Of a DNA stretch of 64,000 nucleotides, positions 1-11,827 are shown piece by piece. Each line of letters begins with the position of its first letter. Position 1 is the first letter of the stretch. The notes under the pieces were generated by a model that did no database searches, was not told the DNA's origin, and saw only the letters and a program-made list of their open reading frames with translations. The DNA lies in assembly GCA_019973155.2 (NCBI GenBank), contig BPQB01000005.1, positions 310,001 through 374,000 of the forward strand, written 5' to 3'. Source of the DNA: Phanerochaete sordida (Eukaryota > Basidiomycota > Agaricomycetes > Polyporales > Phanerochaetaceae). A program made the position numbers and the translations under genes.

Positions 1-82
1 CTGCCCACAGCCAGTCGGAGCCATGGGTGGAGAGGTGGTAGTCGGCGTTGGGTGGGTTGAGGTCAAGCGCGTGGTTGCCCAT
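1..82 (-). CDS. Fungal rhodopsin/Hsp30-like seven-helix membrane protein, N-terminal fragment
   Basis: Only the first 27 codons lie in the window, starting at the ATG at 82-80 and leaving at the left edge. The peptide contains NPPNAD followed by STHGSDWLWA. From memory, this pattern opens the basidiomycete bacteriorhodopsin-like/Hsp30 (YRO2/MRH1-like) proteins, in which the STHGSDW segment sits just before the first membrane helix. The remaining helices and the retinal-lysine position are outside the window, so I cannot say whether it is a light-driven pump, a sensory opsin or a lysine-less Hsp30-type protein. A TATATAAA-like box on the minus strand at about 244-251 could be its core promoter, with a 5' UTR of roughly 130 nt. 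The call rests on a short peptide and could change once the rest is seen. Confidence 0.5.
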   Translation of the reverse strand, partial: MGNHALDLNPPNADYHLSTHGSDWLWA

Positions 83-1852
83 GATGAACGCGAAGGTAGG
101 TCAGGGGGTTGGTGTGGAGCTTGGGGCCTCGAGGAGGTGGCGGTGGGTGATTAATATGGCACGGAGGCCTTGTCGGAGGGTGTCTAAACTAGAGGTTGTC
201 TGAAAGGCGAACGCTGCAGACTATCCGGCCGACCAGGACGAGTTTATATACCTTGAGCATCATCGTTCGGGAAGGCTGCAGACGCGATCCACGCGTTCCG
301 ACGGTCTCATCCGGAATGGACGCGCTGGCTGACGTCCGAGATCGCGTTCGTGCAGTCTAGCACGTCTATGGAACCCGGCGTCGCTCGGCATAGCCTGGAC
401 GGAGATACTTGGACGGGATCTACGAATTGCATTTGGTCAGCAGACACGAGCGGGAGGCGGCACGTTGCGTCACTGGGTGAGGTAATTCGGGGAAGAAGGG
501 CTGAATGAGCGTGTATGAGTCGGCCGGGGTCCGTGCGTGGGCAGCGTTCGGAAGGGATAGGAAGACGGAGCGCTGTACGCCTGACAAAGAGTCGCTCATG
601 GGACAGCCACCGACGCATCGAGAACACATGGTGGCCGGGTCGTCGCAGGTCTAGCAGGTTCCTAGAACCATCTTCGACCGACGGTCACCGATGTTCCCAT
701 TGTGAGACCGCCATCGAAAGTGGGAGGGACACGGCCGACCCGGTTTCCCCTAGGGGCACTGGTGTTGTTGTTTGACAATGCGGCGCGACATCGCGGACCG
801 ACAGAAATATGACAAGTGCATTGTTAGAGAGCGGGATGTATTTCGGGGCTACGGCAATGAGGTCTGGAGCGGGACGAGCGGTCGAGGGATCGAGAGGGCG
901 CACCAAACATCCAGGAAACGAGTGGGAGACGGGCTGCTAGCGAAAGCGGGGGCGAGTAGGACGAGTCCGACGACCGACGGGGTCCTGGGTGAGCGAGGAG
1001 GCTGCTGAACGCTTGAGAACTTCACGAAGACTGTCGGAGCAGTGCGCTTTAAGGCGTCTATGGCCACGTGTGCTCCTTTCCACATGCTGGCTTTGTGGCG
1101 TCCTCCCAACGCCGCACTCCTGTCCCGACACCTCCGTAAATCTCACCCGTTCCGTATTCAGCGCAAGCTATATTCTCATGCACGGCGGCGTGGCAAACGG
1201 GCGTACCCTGGCATGAAATCGCACGATGCCACTCAGAATAACTAATGGACCTGGAAGATCAGTTTAGCGGCCGCGGGTCTGGTCTCGAAACTAGCCCCTG
1301 TACAAACAGTGGTTGGTGCTTGAAAATCATCGGCTGCTGTCGCCGCTGCTGTAGCCGAGTATAGTTCCCATGGAATAAGCACGTCATAGCAGAAGTGCAT
1401 CTTGAAAGCCTCGAATCTCGTGGCTGCTTCAGCGAACCTGGAGACGAGTAGCCGCGAAGGTCATTCGCGAATGGAAATGGAACAGGAGATGATTGGAATG
1501 CCATTGGAGCCATCGGTCTGGTACGGACAACATCATGCCCAACGCCTGAGGCACAGTGACAGATGGCATGCATGTCCCCACTGTCTAGGAAGGCTTGGAG
1601 TCGTTGAGAGCGACCAGCGGTCGGGTCGCAACTTGCAAAAGGGAGCAAGTAGTCTGCGGTCTTACCCACGAGCCTATCAATGTTTTTTTTTGAAGTGCCG
1701 TCTTGATACCGCCGAGTCGTTATGCATCAGTTGCACCGAACTGTATAGCGGAGAGGCAGCTGAGGACACGGGCGCTCCGCGTCAACCACGTGGAAGTTGG
1801 GTCCCACGCCCTCACTTCGTCCTCGGCGCGACTCGAGTTGCTTTGGAGAGCC
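83..1852. other. Gene-free stretch upstream of the rhodopsin-like gene
   Basis: I find no ORF with recognisable protein similarity on either strand. The open frames here (the longest about 180 codons, at 1402-1950) have unnatural composition and overlap freely in several frames, as expected for GC-rich noncoding DNA. A TATATAAA-like box at about 244-251 (minus) fits the rhodopsin-like gene. The rest probably holds the long upstream region of that gene plus the promoter of the RRM gene at 1853. Confidence 0.4.
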
Positions 1853-2707
1853 ATGTCGTCCGTAACGCGGGTGCGGAGAGTGGTCAACCGAGAGGCGTTC
1901 CAGCAGGCTCGTACGTCGTTCTTCACTCTTACCCCTTCGTCTTTTCCTGAATGTGCGTTTAGATGCCTCTAGGAAGCGGGTAGCAATTAACAATGTGCCC
2001 AAAACTGCTCTCCCTGCGGACATCCGTAGACTATGCATCAAATCCGGGGTGTCAGAGAACATCGCGAAAGGTGCGCTCATCTTTCATATCATCTATCGCT
2101 ACTCTAAGCTCTCCCAATCCAGTCGCCATCGACTACAAGCGGTTCATCCCCACCGGAACGGCGATCGTCACACTCACCGACTCAGCCTTCATTCGAAGCG
2201 CGGTCTCCTCCCTGCACGGCTCTATAATAGCAGGCCACGAAGTCACCGCCACCTCAATAGCAGACGACGATAGCGAAGAGATGCTGCAGCCTCGTGCGCG
2301 CGGTGTAAAGGGCCGTGTACAAGCCGCTGAGCGCGGTGTTACCACTGGAGACGGACCTGCGGGCGGGACCAAAAGCGGGGGCTCGAACGTAGTCCTGTAC
2401 GGTCTGCCGGGAAGGATGACTCCGGAAGCAGCTTGGTACTATCTGAGCGGCTTTAAGCTGGCGGGCGCGACGGCGCGGGACAAGGATATCATCAAACTGC
2501 CCAGGTGAGTAGCTGCAAAGTGTTTACGAAGGGGAAGCTAAGCCTTCTTGCAGTGCCAGCGAGAAGGCCACCTTGACTTCAAAATTCCAGGTGCGCTTAG
2601 CGTCTTCTGCTGAAGCGCACCGGCTGGTCCGCAAGTTGCATGAGACCTATTACGAGCCCGAGATTTTCGACATGCGATATCGCGTCAGGGCCCGCGTCAT
2701 TTATTAG
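1853..2707 (+). CDS. RRM-fold protein, probably mitochondrial
   Basis: Four exons (1853-1910, 1963-2070, 2123-2504, 2554-2707) sum to 702 nt, an intact frame of 233 aa. The first exon gives a basic, acid-poor N-terminus (MSSVTRVRRVVNREAFQQ) that looks like a mitochondrial presequence. Next comes an RRM-like beta-alpha-beta segment: RVAINNVPKTALPADIRRLC acts as strand 1 and helix 1, and the GTAIVTLTDSAFIRSA stretch resembles RNP1 and helix 2. A second short betaalpha-rich unit follows (SNVVLYGLPGRMTPEAAWYY), and the protein ends with a tail rich in Arg and Tyr. I do not recognise a named orthologue. The start was chosen because no ATG is in frame within the next exon, and splicing 1911-1962 joins a good presequence to it. 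It converges on CBC20, with 111 bp between stop codons. Function beyond probable nucleic-acid binding in mitochondria is inference. Confidence 0.6.
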
Positions 2708-2818
2708 ACTATCGGCAGTCCTTCATTAGACCGATACCATAGTACAGCATAATCCTACATGGAGTCTCAGGCCGCTTCACATACGTTCAGCATCCTCATC
2801 CAGACGAGCACGCGCACC

Positions 2819-3608
2819 CTAGAAGAATGTCAGCTGGGGCTTCGGCGAATTTTTATGTCTACACACCATCCTCTCGCTCTCATCCTCATCGTCTGGTGAC
2901 CGGCCGCGCTTGAGGTCAGCCTTTTCCGGCATGCCCTCAGGCTGCTTCCAGTCTTCACCACCTCCAGCGACAGCGCCAGGGCCTTCCTGGGCATCTGCGT
3001 ACCGCTCCTCGACCTCCCTTCTCCTCTCGATCTCCAGGCGTTGGGCCTGCGCACCCCAGCCGCCACGTCCGGCGTCGTAGTCCGTCCGGTGCTCATCTCT
3101 TACCTGCCCACCGCTTTTGCCCCGTCCGAACTGCCGTCCCTCCCTGTAGCCTAGATCGAGGTCGCAGCGAATGATACGTTCGTCGAGCTTGGTGCCGCTA
3201 ATATACCGCAGGCAGGCCAGTGCTTCGGCGTGAGTGTAGTATTCGACGAAGCAGAAGCCGCAGGGTGTTCTATAGAGCGTGTTGAGCCACATGAAGATGT
3301 CTATACCACTTTACCACGCACCTCGTATTCCGGTCCAAACCCATGATGATACGTTTGATGCCTCCGCCCTCCTCTGGGCTAGCACACTTGGAGAAAAGCT
3401 CGTATATTTGTTCTTCTGTCGTGAAGAAACTCAAGTTACCAATCTGTCCAGTCTAGCGGTCAGTAACAGCCCACGTGAATTGGACGAAGGTGCTCACGTA
3501 GAGCGTTGTCGATTTTGAGAGGAGCTCATGCTGCTTCTGCCTGTCAACACGAGCTTGCGAGTCCTTGTAGTTGGACGGCTGATCAAGGGGTTGCACGACA
3601 TGCGACAT
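2819..3608 (-). CDS. CBC2: Nuclear cap-binding complex small subunit CBC20 (NCBP2)
   Basis: CBC20 binds the m7G cap of nascent Pol II transcripts together with CBP80 and promotes splicing and export. The spliced N-terminus reads [20 protein letters not shown], then [20 protein letters not shown] (RNP2). After a short intron it continues [16 protein letters not shown] (RNP1), then [20 protein letters not shown] and [18 protein letters not shown]. These are the family's cap-stacking Tyr residues and the C-terminal Arg-rich arm that closes over the cap. A charged tail rich in E, R and K follows and ends at the TAG at 2819-2821. One intron splits TLY/IGN and another splits DRNTR/TPCGF. The ATG at 3608 gives the canonical start. 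It shares a 229-bp divergent promoter region with RPT3. Confidence 0.93.
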
Positions 3609-3837
3609 GGCGACTGGGGGCTTGCAAAACGCGATATATAGGAGGTCTGCGAGGGCCCGTCTGAGCGGAGGAAGGAAGAAGGCTCGGTTGTTGGAAGCGA
3701 ACGCAGGAAACCCTAACCACAGCCCCTACGTCCCGGCGTCTATCGCCTGTACGCGTCGCGCCTCCAATTGCAGCTTGAACGAAGCCGCGTCAGCGTACAC
3801 ATCTCCCCGCTACACTCGCCCAGAACCACGATCAGCT

Positions 3838-5472
<1,635 letters not shown>

Positions 5473-6198
5473 TGTCGGATGTTGTACTTATTATTGTGAG
5501 TACGATCCATCGTCCTGCACGCGATTGCTCGTCTGACATGTCTTCTAGTCTCGCATATGTATTGTAGTGGACAACCCGTTTCTCTCTTTCCCTTCATCTG
5601 GTCTTTGCTTGTGCGATCCGTGTGATCCCTTGCAGCTCTGTCACTTTGGCGTCTCACCGCATCCCCACGGCGTTGCGCTCATTCTTATGAGCGAGATGGA
5701 GCAGTCTTCGACTGATCCAGTGCTTTATTTTGCCTCTCCTTTCGTGTCTTGTGCTCGTGAGGGTGCTTCGGCATCTCTCACATGGGAGGAGTGGTTCACA
5801 CGCTGGAGACACCTTATGAGATTAACGTCCTCAACGTGTACAGTAACAGGTGAGTCACCCTTACATTATTCTTTAGAATTGCTCGTCTGACCCTCCTTCC
5901 AGTTCTCAAATAGATTTGTGGCTCCTGTGAAGACTGGCAAGATTCCCTACTGTGAACAGCTCTTCAACACTCTGGTCGGCGTTGTTATCCCACACGACCG
6001 TCCTCATTTTATAAGAGCAAGAACGATATGTGTGTCCTCCGGGGCGCATTACCCGTCTCCTTGGCGGCCCTCTCCTTTACGAGAGACGTCGAATAAATTT
6101 GACGGTGACAGACCAACATGTGTAGTAAATTGTTGAAATACATTCTTTAATCCGTACAACGGCTTGCGCAGTGTGATGTCGAGTGCTACTGCACTATC
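5473..6198. other. Intergenic region between convergent RPT3 and PRO3
   Basis: This stretch is pyrimidine-rich, has several GTGAGT and CTTCTAG-like strings and short ORFs (such as 5567-5890), and shows no recognisable protein. It most likely holds the 3' UTRs of both neighbours. A spliced UTR or a noncoding transcript is possible but unsupported. Confidence 0.35.
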
Positions 6199-7405
6199 TT
6201 AGTTTTTGGGTGGCTGCCCAAGCTCACTGGCACGTTCGGTCGCGATCTGGATCGCACGCGCGATGGTCGAACGGACGCGTCCGTCCTCGAGGGCAAGAAG
6301 ACCAGCGATCGTGCATCCGCCGGGCGCTGGGCACACTGTTTGTGAGCCGTCTCATCACGGTAACAGCACAAGTGCGTACTAGTAACGGCGTCCTTTAGTT
6401 GTGCAGGATGCGTGTTAGCCTGTAGCGTCATGCGTGCGGCACCTTGCAGAGCTACACAGCTTACGTGAGTACAAGTACCAATTGCTAAGCAGACAACGCA
6501 CTTTGCGCGGCGAGCTCCAAGGCCTCCGCTCGGGGAAGGCCCATCATGACACCTCCATCGGCCATCGCCTCCAGGAAGATGCAGGCGAATGCAGGCCCTG
6601 AGCCCGAGAGCGCCGTACACGCATCGAAGTGCTTCTCATCGAGGAAGCGACAGCGACCGATGGAGGAGAAGATGTTCAGGATAATTTTGCGGTCGAGCTC
6701 CGCGTCCTCAGTTTGCGGGAGGCTGCTGACGACGGTCATGCCCTCTCTGATCTGCGCGTACGGTCAACGCTTCGGAAATCGCGTGCCCAAGTGAGAATGA
6801 CTCGTACTTTGCAGGGCGTGTTGGGCATGGCACGGATGACCTTCGTCCCCGGGCTCACGATCGCCGCGAGCTGCTTGATGGTCACACCGGCCAGGATGCT
6901 GATGAGGAGCTTGCCGTCGAGGGCTTCCTTCAGGCCTGGCTCGCTGAGGATCGTGTGCGCGAGCTGGGGCTTACAGCTAGAGACGCGTCTTTGGTACCAA
7001 AACTGCACTGACGGAGAGGGGGGAGCTCACCAGAGCAAGACGACATCTGACTGCTGCACGGCCTGAACGTTGTTCGCCACACAGACTTCGACGCTGGGTC
7101 CCTGTCCGCCAAGCGAGAAGAACAGTCCTCTCAGCCGTTTCGCGCTCTCTTCTCGGCTGACACAAGCCAGGAACCGCGATGGCAGGGCATCATCGGCGAC
7201 AGCAAGTGCCGGGGTGACAGTGCCGGGGGTATGCGACTCCCACTTCGGTCCTGGGTATGTCGGATCTGAGGCAGAGTCCAGACTGGCGATGACGCCGGAG
7301 AGCACAGCGACACCCATAGTTCCGCATCCTGTGCAGCCGTTCAAAACGCGATGTGTAGGGTATTTTGGGCGGGGACGTACCTAGCACGCACAGGGTGTAG
7401 CCCAT
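6199..7405 (-). CDS. PRO3: Pyrroline-5-carboxylate reductase
   Basis: Catalyses the last step of proline synthesis, NAD(P)H-dependent reduction of P5C to L-proline. The spliced N-terminus is MGYTLCVLGCGTMGVAVLSG, containing the GxGxMG dinucleotide loop. Further motifs are SDVVLLWCKPQ, GKLLISILAGVTI, KVIRAMPNTPC (the family signature around PNTP) and ALSGSGPAFACIFLEAMADG with GLPRAEALELAAQ in the dimerisation domain. The C-terminal signature is PGGCTIAGLLALEDGRVRST, here from an exon near 6270-6330, and the protein ends ELGQPPKN. The first exon is 25 nt (MGYTLCVL plus one base). The gene is divergent from ALG13, with 223 bp between start codons. The exact exon borders in the 3' third (6280-6520) are less certain than those upstream. 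Confidence 0.93.
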
Positions 7406-7628
7406 TCTGATTCCTGAAACGATTGTGGTGGCCGTGGACGAAGCGCTGCGGGGTCAATCAAAGAGGCCGCAGCGGGCACCTCGAGCTCGGAACAAACACA
7501 AATCGAGAAACGCTGGAGAGAGTACCGGAGTGCGTGTCTACGGCGACCTAGTCGCGTGTTACGATCCATATCCTGTGCTTTATGCAACGTCGACACCGTG
7601 CCGAGGCATCATTCTGGGGCATACACGC

Positions 7629-8270
7629 ATGCGGGCTTTCGTGACAGTCGGCTCGACGCGCTTCGACGACCTCGTCCAGCGAGCTCTGTCGGATGCCGTC
7701 CTCGACACCCTGCGCACCAGAGGCTACTCGACCGTCGTCGTACAGTGCGGCAACTCCGACTTCGACGCTGGAATCTACACGCAGCATGGAGAGTCTTGGA
7801 CGCGGGAGCTAGAAGGCGGAGGAGCGGTCGAGGTCTGGCGGTTCAAAGCGTCACTGGACGAGGAGTACAAGCAGGCGGATCTGGTCATTAGCCATGCTGG
7901 TACGTCTACAGCATGTTCCGCACACGTCCACGTCGCTTACAGCTGTCTTGGCAGGCTCTGGCACCATCCTCGACGTCTTGCGACTCCAGAAGCCGCTCAT
8001 CGTGGTACCAAACTCGACGCTGCTGGACGACCACCAACAGGAGCTTGCGACTGCCTTAGCTGGCCTAGGGCATGTCAGGGCTGCGACCGTGCCGTACGTG
8101 GGCTGTATGCTCCCATGACTTCATGATGTGCTGAGCATTGTCCCTGCAGGAATCTCCCCCAGACGATTACTGCGCTCGACCCGTCGACGCTTGTTCCGTT
8201 TCCGAAGTTTGATGGGAGCCGCTTCCGTGAGATTTTGGACGAGGAGATGGGTTTCGCTGTGCCAACTTGA
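7629..8270 (+). CDS. ALG13: UDP-GlcNAc transferase catalytic subunit ALG13
   Basis: With the membrane partner ALG14, ALG13 adds the second GlcNAc to dolichol-PP-GlcNAc at the cytosolic face of the ER. Three exons (7629-7899, 7955-8093, 8150-8270) give 531 nt and 176 aa, a normal size for the soluble fungal subunit. The N-terminus [14 protein letters not shown] is the family signature, and the GT28 C-terminal core follows: [40 protein letters not shown]. The His-Ala-Gly-Ser-Gly loop and the Asn/HQ residues form the nucleotide-sugar pocket in this fold. The ATG at 7629 is chosen because it immediately precedes the conserved first strand. TRM9 starts 68 bp after the stop codon on the same strand, so the intergenic space is very short. 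Confidence 0.92.
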
Positions 8271-8338
8271 ACACACTCTGTACCACCACTGTTTACTCGT
8301 AATATTCCGCTCTATCATCACCCCCTCGTGCTCTGGCA

Positions 8339-9289
8339 ATGGCCCCTCAAGTAACTGCCACCATAGTGGACGATGACCCTCAGGACTACGAGAGCCAGCA
8401 TGTCCATGCAGTCTACGATGAGATTGCACCACATTTCTCGTCGACTCGTTACAAGGTTAGTACTGGTGTGCGCCCACCAGAATGTACTCACCGTGCTCCG
8501 CAGCCCTGGCCTATTATCGCCAAGTTCATCGCGGATTTGCCTACAGGATGGGTTGGGCTAGACTCTGGAACTGGGAACGGCAAATACCTCCCGCTGCCAC
8601 TCGAGCGGCCAACCGACATATGGACTATTGGGCTAGACAGGAGCAGAAACCTTCTCAAAATTGCGCAGACTGCAGGCGGGGTGCAACGCGAAGTCGTCTG
8701 GGGAGACGTATTGGACAAGCCGTGGAGAGATGGCGCGTTCGTACGTCCACACACTATCATTACACGGGACTGTCGCTGAATTCAATGCGCGCGGCAGGAC
8801 TACGCTATCTCAATTGCGACAATTCATCACCTCGCCACACATGAAAGACGTATGGCAGCAGTGCAGAGACTTGTCCGCGCCGTGAACCCGGCCCACGGTC
8901 GCATCCTAATCTACGTCTGGGCTATCGAGCAGGACGACCTCTCAAAACGAAGCATACCGCAAAGCGAGGCTACACGTGCAAGAGGCGAAGACGTGTTTGT
9001 GCCGTGGGTTATGTCCAAAGAGCTACAGTCAAAGTCAGGAGCGAAGAACGCTGCCAGTCCTGAGCATTCACATACAACATCTCAAGCGATAGACCCTCCT
9101 CAAGTCTTCAATAGGTACTACCACATGTTTGCTCGTGGCGAACTGACGGACCTCGTCCGCGGAGCAGCCAAGGGTCTATCGATCCATCTTGGTTCCCCTG
9201 AGGATGGCGTGATGGAGGGTATCGAGATCGTCCAGGACGGATGGGAGAGATCTAATTATTATGTGGAGCTGAGACGTTGGCGAAAATGA
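8339..9289 (+). CDS. TRM9: tRNA wobble-uridine carboxymethyl methyltransferase TRM9
   Basis: A SAM-dependent methyltransferase that, with TRM112, methylates cm5U34 to mcm5U in tRNAs such as Arg(UCU) and Glu(UUC). The N-terminus contains HVHAVYDEIAPHFSSTRYKP, a TRM9/ALKBH8 hallmark. This is followed by GWVGLDSGTGNGKYL (SAM motif I), TIGLDRSRNLLKIA, and, after an intron, DYAISIATIHHLATHERRMA. The C-terminal part includes GRILIYVWAIEQ, VFVPWVMSKEL, FNRYYHMFARGEL and a final NYYVELRRWRK, also family-typical. Three exons are evident: introns follow RYK near 8455-8503 and GAF near 8740-8800. The last exon starts around the DYAISI segment. Its product would act in the cytosol on translation fidelity. 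The 68-bp gap to ALG13 leaves little room for a separate promoter. Confidence 0.93.
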
Positions 9290-9412
9290 TCATGGTTGCA
9301 CGCAGGAGCACACGTTGGACTGTCCGAAGTGATGGGTATACCCGCGAGTTGCTTTTGAACCTGAATGGATACAGCAAAGGGATAGTAGTACAACGAGATG
9401 GTGGTCGAAAGA

Positions 9413-10161
9413 TTACTCGCTCGCTGCCATGACTGCGGAGAACAGACGTTAGATAAGAGGACGGGACACAGAGAGCAAACGGACGCACTGGCGTTGATGA
9501 GATCGCCTCCGCTCTCCTTCAGGACCTTGACCGCCTTAGCCCGCGAGCAGCCAACCTGCTGGATGACGAGCTCAATGTCCTTGGGGTCGACGCCAGTCTC
9601 GTCAACCGGGCCCTCCTCCTCAACAGCCTCAAGCTCAGGGATGTCGTCGTCGTTCGCCGCGCCAGAAGACTCGAGGCTGGGGATAGCATTGCCACCGCCG
9701 GACGCGAGGCTCTGAGCAGCAGAGAGCTGGGCAGCGGAGTTCACGTCCTCAATCTGATTCGACCGTGAGATGCACGTAGAAGTCTGCAGATATTCACCAC
9801 ATACCTTCGCCTCACCGAAGACGATGTAGCAGTCACTGTTCTGCGACTTGTACACATCGGGGGTAGCAATGACGAAGAGAACCTAGCCGAGCAAGAGCAT
9901 GAGGTTGCAAACGTCTCGCACGAGTTGTTCAAGACGCACGTTCTTTGGCCTGCGGAGGGTGACGCGGGTGATGCCAGGGACCTTCTTCAGACCAAGCGAG
10001 ATGAGGGCCTTCCTGGCCTTGCGCTCAGAGCGCGACTGGATCTTGTCGAGGGCAGCCTGGGAAGTGGGGTCCTCCTCATGCTCATGCTCGTGCTCGTGCT
10101 CGTGCTCGTGACCCTCGTGGTCAGAGTGGTCGGAGTGGATCTCCTCGATGCTGGCAGACAT
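9413..10161 (-). CDS. EGD2: Nascent polypeptide-associated complex subunit alpha
   Basis: Ribosome-bound chaperone that pairs with NAC-beta at the exit tunnel and keeps SRP off non-secretory chains. The NAC domain reads [41 protein letters not shown] and [13 protein letters not shown]. The C-terminal UBA domain reads [20 protein letters not shown] and ESGGDLINA, joined by an intron at about 9424-9474 to the last residues IMAASE. The N-terminus (residues about 9-28) is an unusual run of alternating His and Glu, encoded by a GAGCAC-type hexamer repeat at 10071-10120. The last coding exon holds only about five codons plus the stop. The upstream 600 bp separate it from the DUF1264 gene on the other strand. 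Confidence 0.94.
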
Positions 10162-10765
10162 CTACAGGATCGGTCGTCGCGTCAGCGCTGGCGCGGTACA
10201 TCCGGACGGGAAGGGAGCTATCCATCGCCTGACGGCTACGGATTCGGGTTCGGGAGGTTCATGTTGCCTTGTCGGGCCGTACACTGACACTCACGGTTAG
10301 TTTTGGTGGGCGGGAGGGCGTAGGGGCGGCTAGGTGGGCGAGCTCGACGTCGTCGACAACGATCAGCAGGGCTTGTCGCGTAGGCGCCCATAACCCTAAC
10401 CCCGAGGCACGCGGGTGGCGCCACGAACGCGTCGCTACTCTTAACAACTCTTAAGACTCAATCTCTCTCCCCGATGCGACGGACACAAAAGCTGCTAGGT
10501 CTTGGGCTCGCGTCTTTCCTCCTCTGGTTGCTTTGCTCTCTAGCTGGTATAGAATCTTCTTCTCCTCTCAGCCCTTGTCGCAGAGATATCCATGGTCATT
10601 GTGGAGCTATCGTTCTCGGGATGGGCTTCATGGAGCTCAGCGTCGTCATCCTATTCAAGCCGTAGTGGACACCTCCTTATAAGTGCCCTCGGTACTATGA
10701 ACGACAATCTTACCTCTTCGATCTGTGCCGTATCTACAGACCTGTCTCCACACCTAGACTGAACC
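10162..10765. promoter_or_regulatory. Divergent upstream region of EGD2 and the DUF1264 gene
   Basis: No convincing gene. A short hydrophobic ORF at 10474-10665 (MRRTQKLLGLGLASFLLWLL) looks signal-peptide-like but is followed by nothing recognisable. The segment 10375-10400 contains a CATAACCCTAACCCC string. I treat the whole as a shared promoter and 5' UTR space. Confidence 0.35.
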
Positions 10766-11610
10766 ATGGACACCGACACCAAGCGAGCGACATACCACAG
10801 CGCCGCGTACAATACCGCGGGGGCTGCTATGATGAGCTTTGCTCCTATTAATGACATTCACCAGCATATCTGCGCGTTCCATACCTACGCGTACGTGTTC
10901 ACTCTACCGCCCTTCGGATCGTGCACTCAAACGATGCTTTAGAGACGATCGCACAAGACATGTCGAGGCCCACCATTTCTGTACCTGTCTCAGACCAGAT
11001 CTTCACCAGTGCATCATCTATGACTCTGGTGAGAAGGGTGCCCGTCTCATTGGCATCGAGTATATCATCACAGAGCAGGCATGTGGTTCGTCGTCTAGCT
11101 CTCGTGGTACGCTAATACTTTCTAGTTATTCAACGACCTACCAGAAGACGAGAAGAACTACTGGCATTCTCATAAATACGAAGTGAGTTGATATGACCTG
11201 CGTAATGGTGGGTACTCGACTTACGTCCGTTGAAGGTAGAGAGTGGTATGCTGCAGTTGCAAGTGAAGAGTGGGGTGCCGCAGGCTGCTGCAGATGTCGC
11301 CGAACAGCCCGCGATGCTTGAGCTACAGCGAACGTACGGCAAGACGATACACACCTGGGCGTTTGACAAGCACCCCGATATTCCTCTGGGCCCCCCTAAG
11401 CTGATGATGTCCTACTCGAAGGACGAGCAAGCACCTCCGGCCGCTACAATCAAGGCTCGGGACGAGAAGTGGGGCATGGATAGTGAGGCCAAACGTCGTC
11501 TTCGCGCGGGTTATCTTCCACCATACGAGAAACATCCGGACTCCGATAAATGGGAGACAACTGGAAAGGCTGTTGTTTTCGAGCCTGTCGAGCGTGCACC
11601 GATCGTCTGA
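10766..11610 (+). CDS. DUF1264 / oil-body-associated-protein-like protein
   Basis: The spliced protein begins [19 protein letters not shown] and reaches the DUF1264 core: [47 protein letters not shown] and [16 protein letters not shown]. The paired His residues (AHHFCT, HQC, WHSHKYE) are characteristic of the family, called OBAP in plants where members associate with lipid bodies. A biochemical activity is not established as far as I know. The C-terminal half carries [13 protein letters not shown] and [13 protein letters not shown]. Introns follow TYA, ITEQ and HKYE. The length, about 220 aa, is normal. TSC1 begins 217 bp downstream on the same strand. The family assignment is solid, the cellular role is not. 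Confidence 0.85.
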
Positions 11611-11827
11611 GGCGACAAGCTCATGCAAGGGGGAGTGTAGGACTAAAGCAGCGGAGGAACACCGTCTTCTGTAACTGTATACGTAGTTTCTACGCCGATA
11701 TAGTGCTGAATAGTAATACTGCGACTCGCCAAATGCATACGCACTTGCATTGGGCGCTCATGAGGGGAGGCGTGCACCCCTTCGATCATTGCTTGCTTGA
11801 CCTGCACAACTCATCTCCACGGCTCCT

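Noticed and set aside
1402..1950. 182-codon plus-strand ORF near the left end
   Set aside because: No similarity to a known family, and its end overlaps the first exon of the RRM gene in another frame.
6546..7066. Long plus-strand ORFs inside PRO3
   Set aside because: They are complementary-frame shadows of the PRO3 exons, whose minus-strand protein is clearly conserved.
10375..10400. CATAACCCTAACCCC as an interstitial telomere repeat
   Set aside because: Only about two units (CCCTAA) are present, within chance; no longer telomeric array is seen.
10474..10665. Signal-peptide-like ORF MRRTQKLLGLGLASFLLWLL
   Set aside because: It ends after 63 codons without a domain and lies in the divergent promoter region between EGD2 and the DUF1264 gene; no splice choice gave a recognisable protein.
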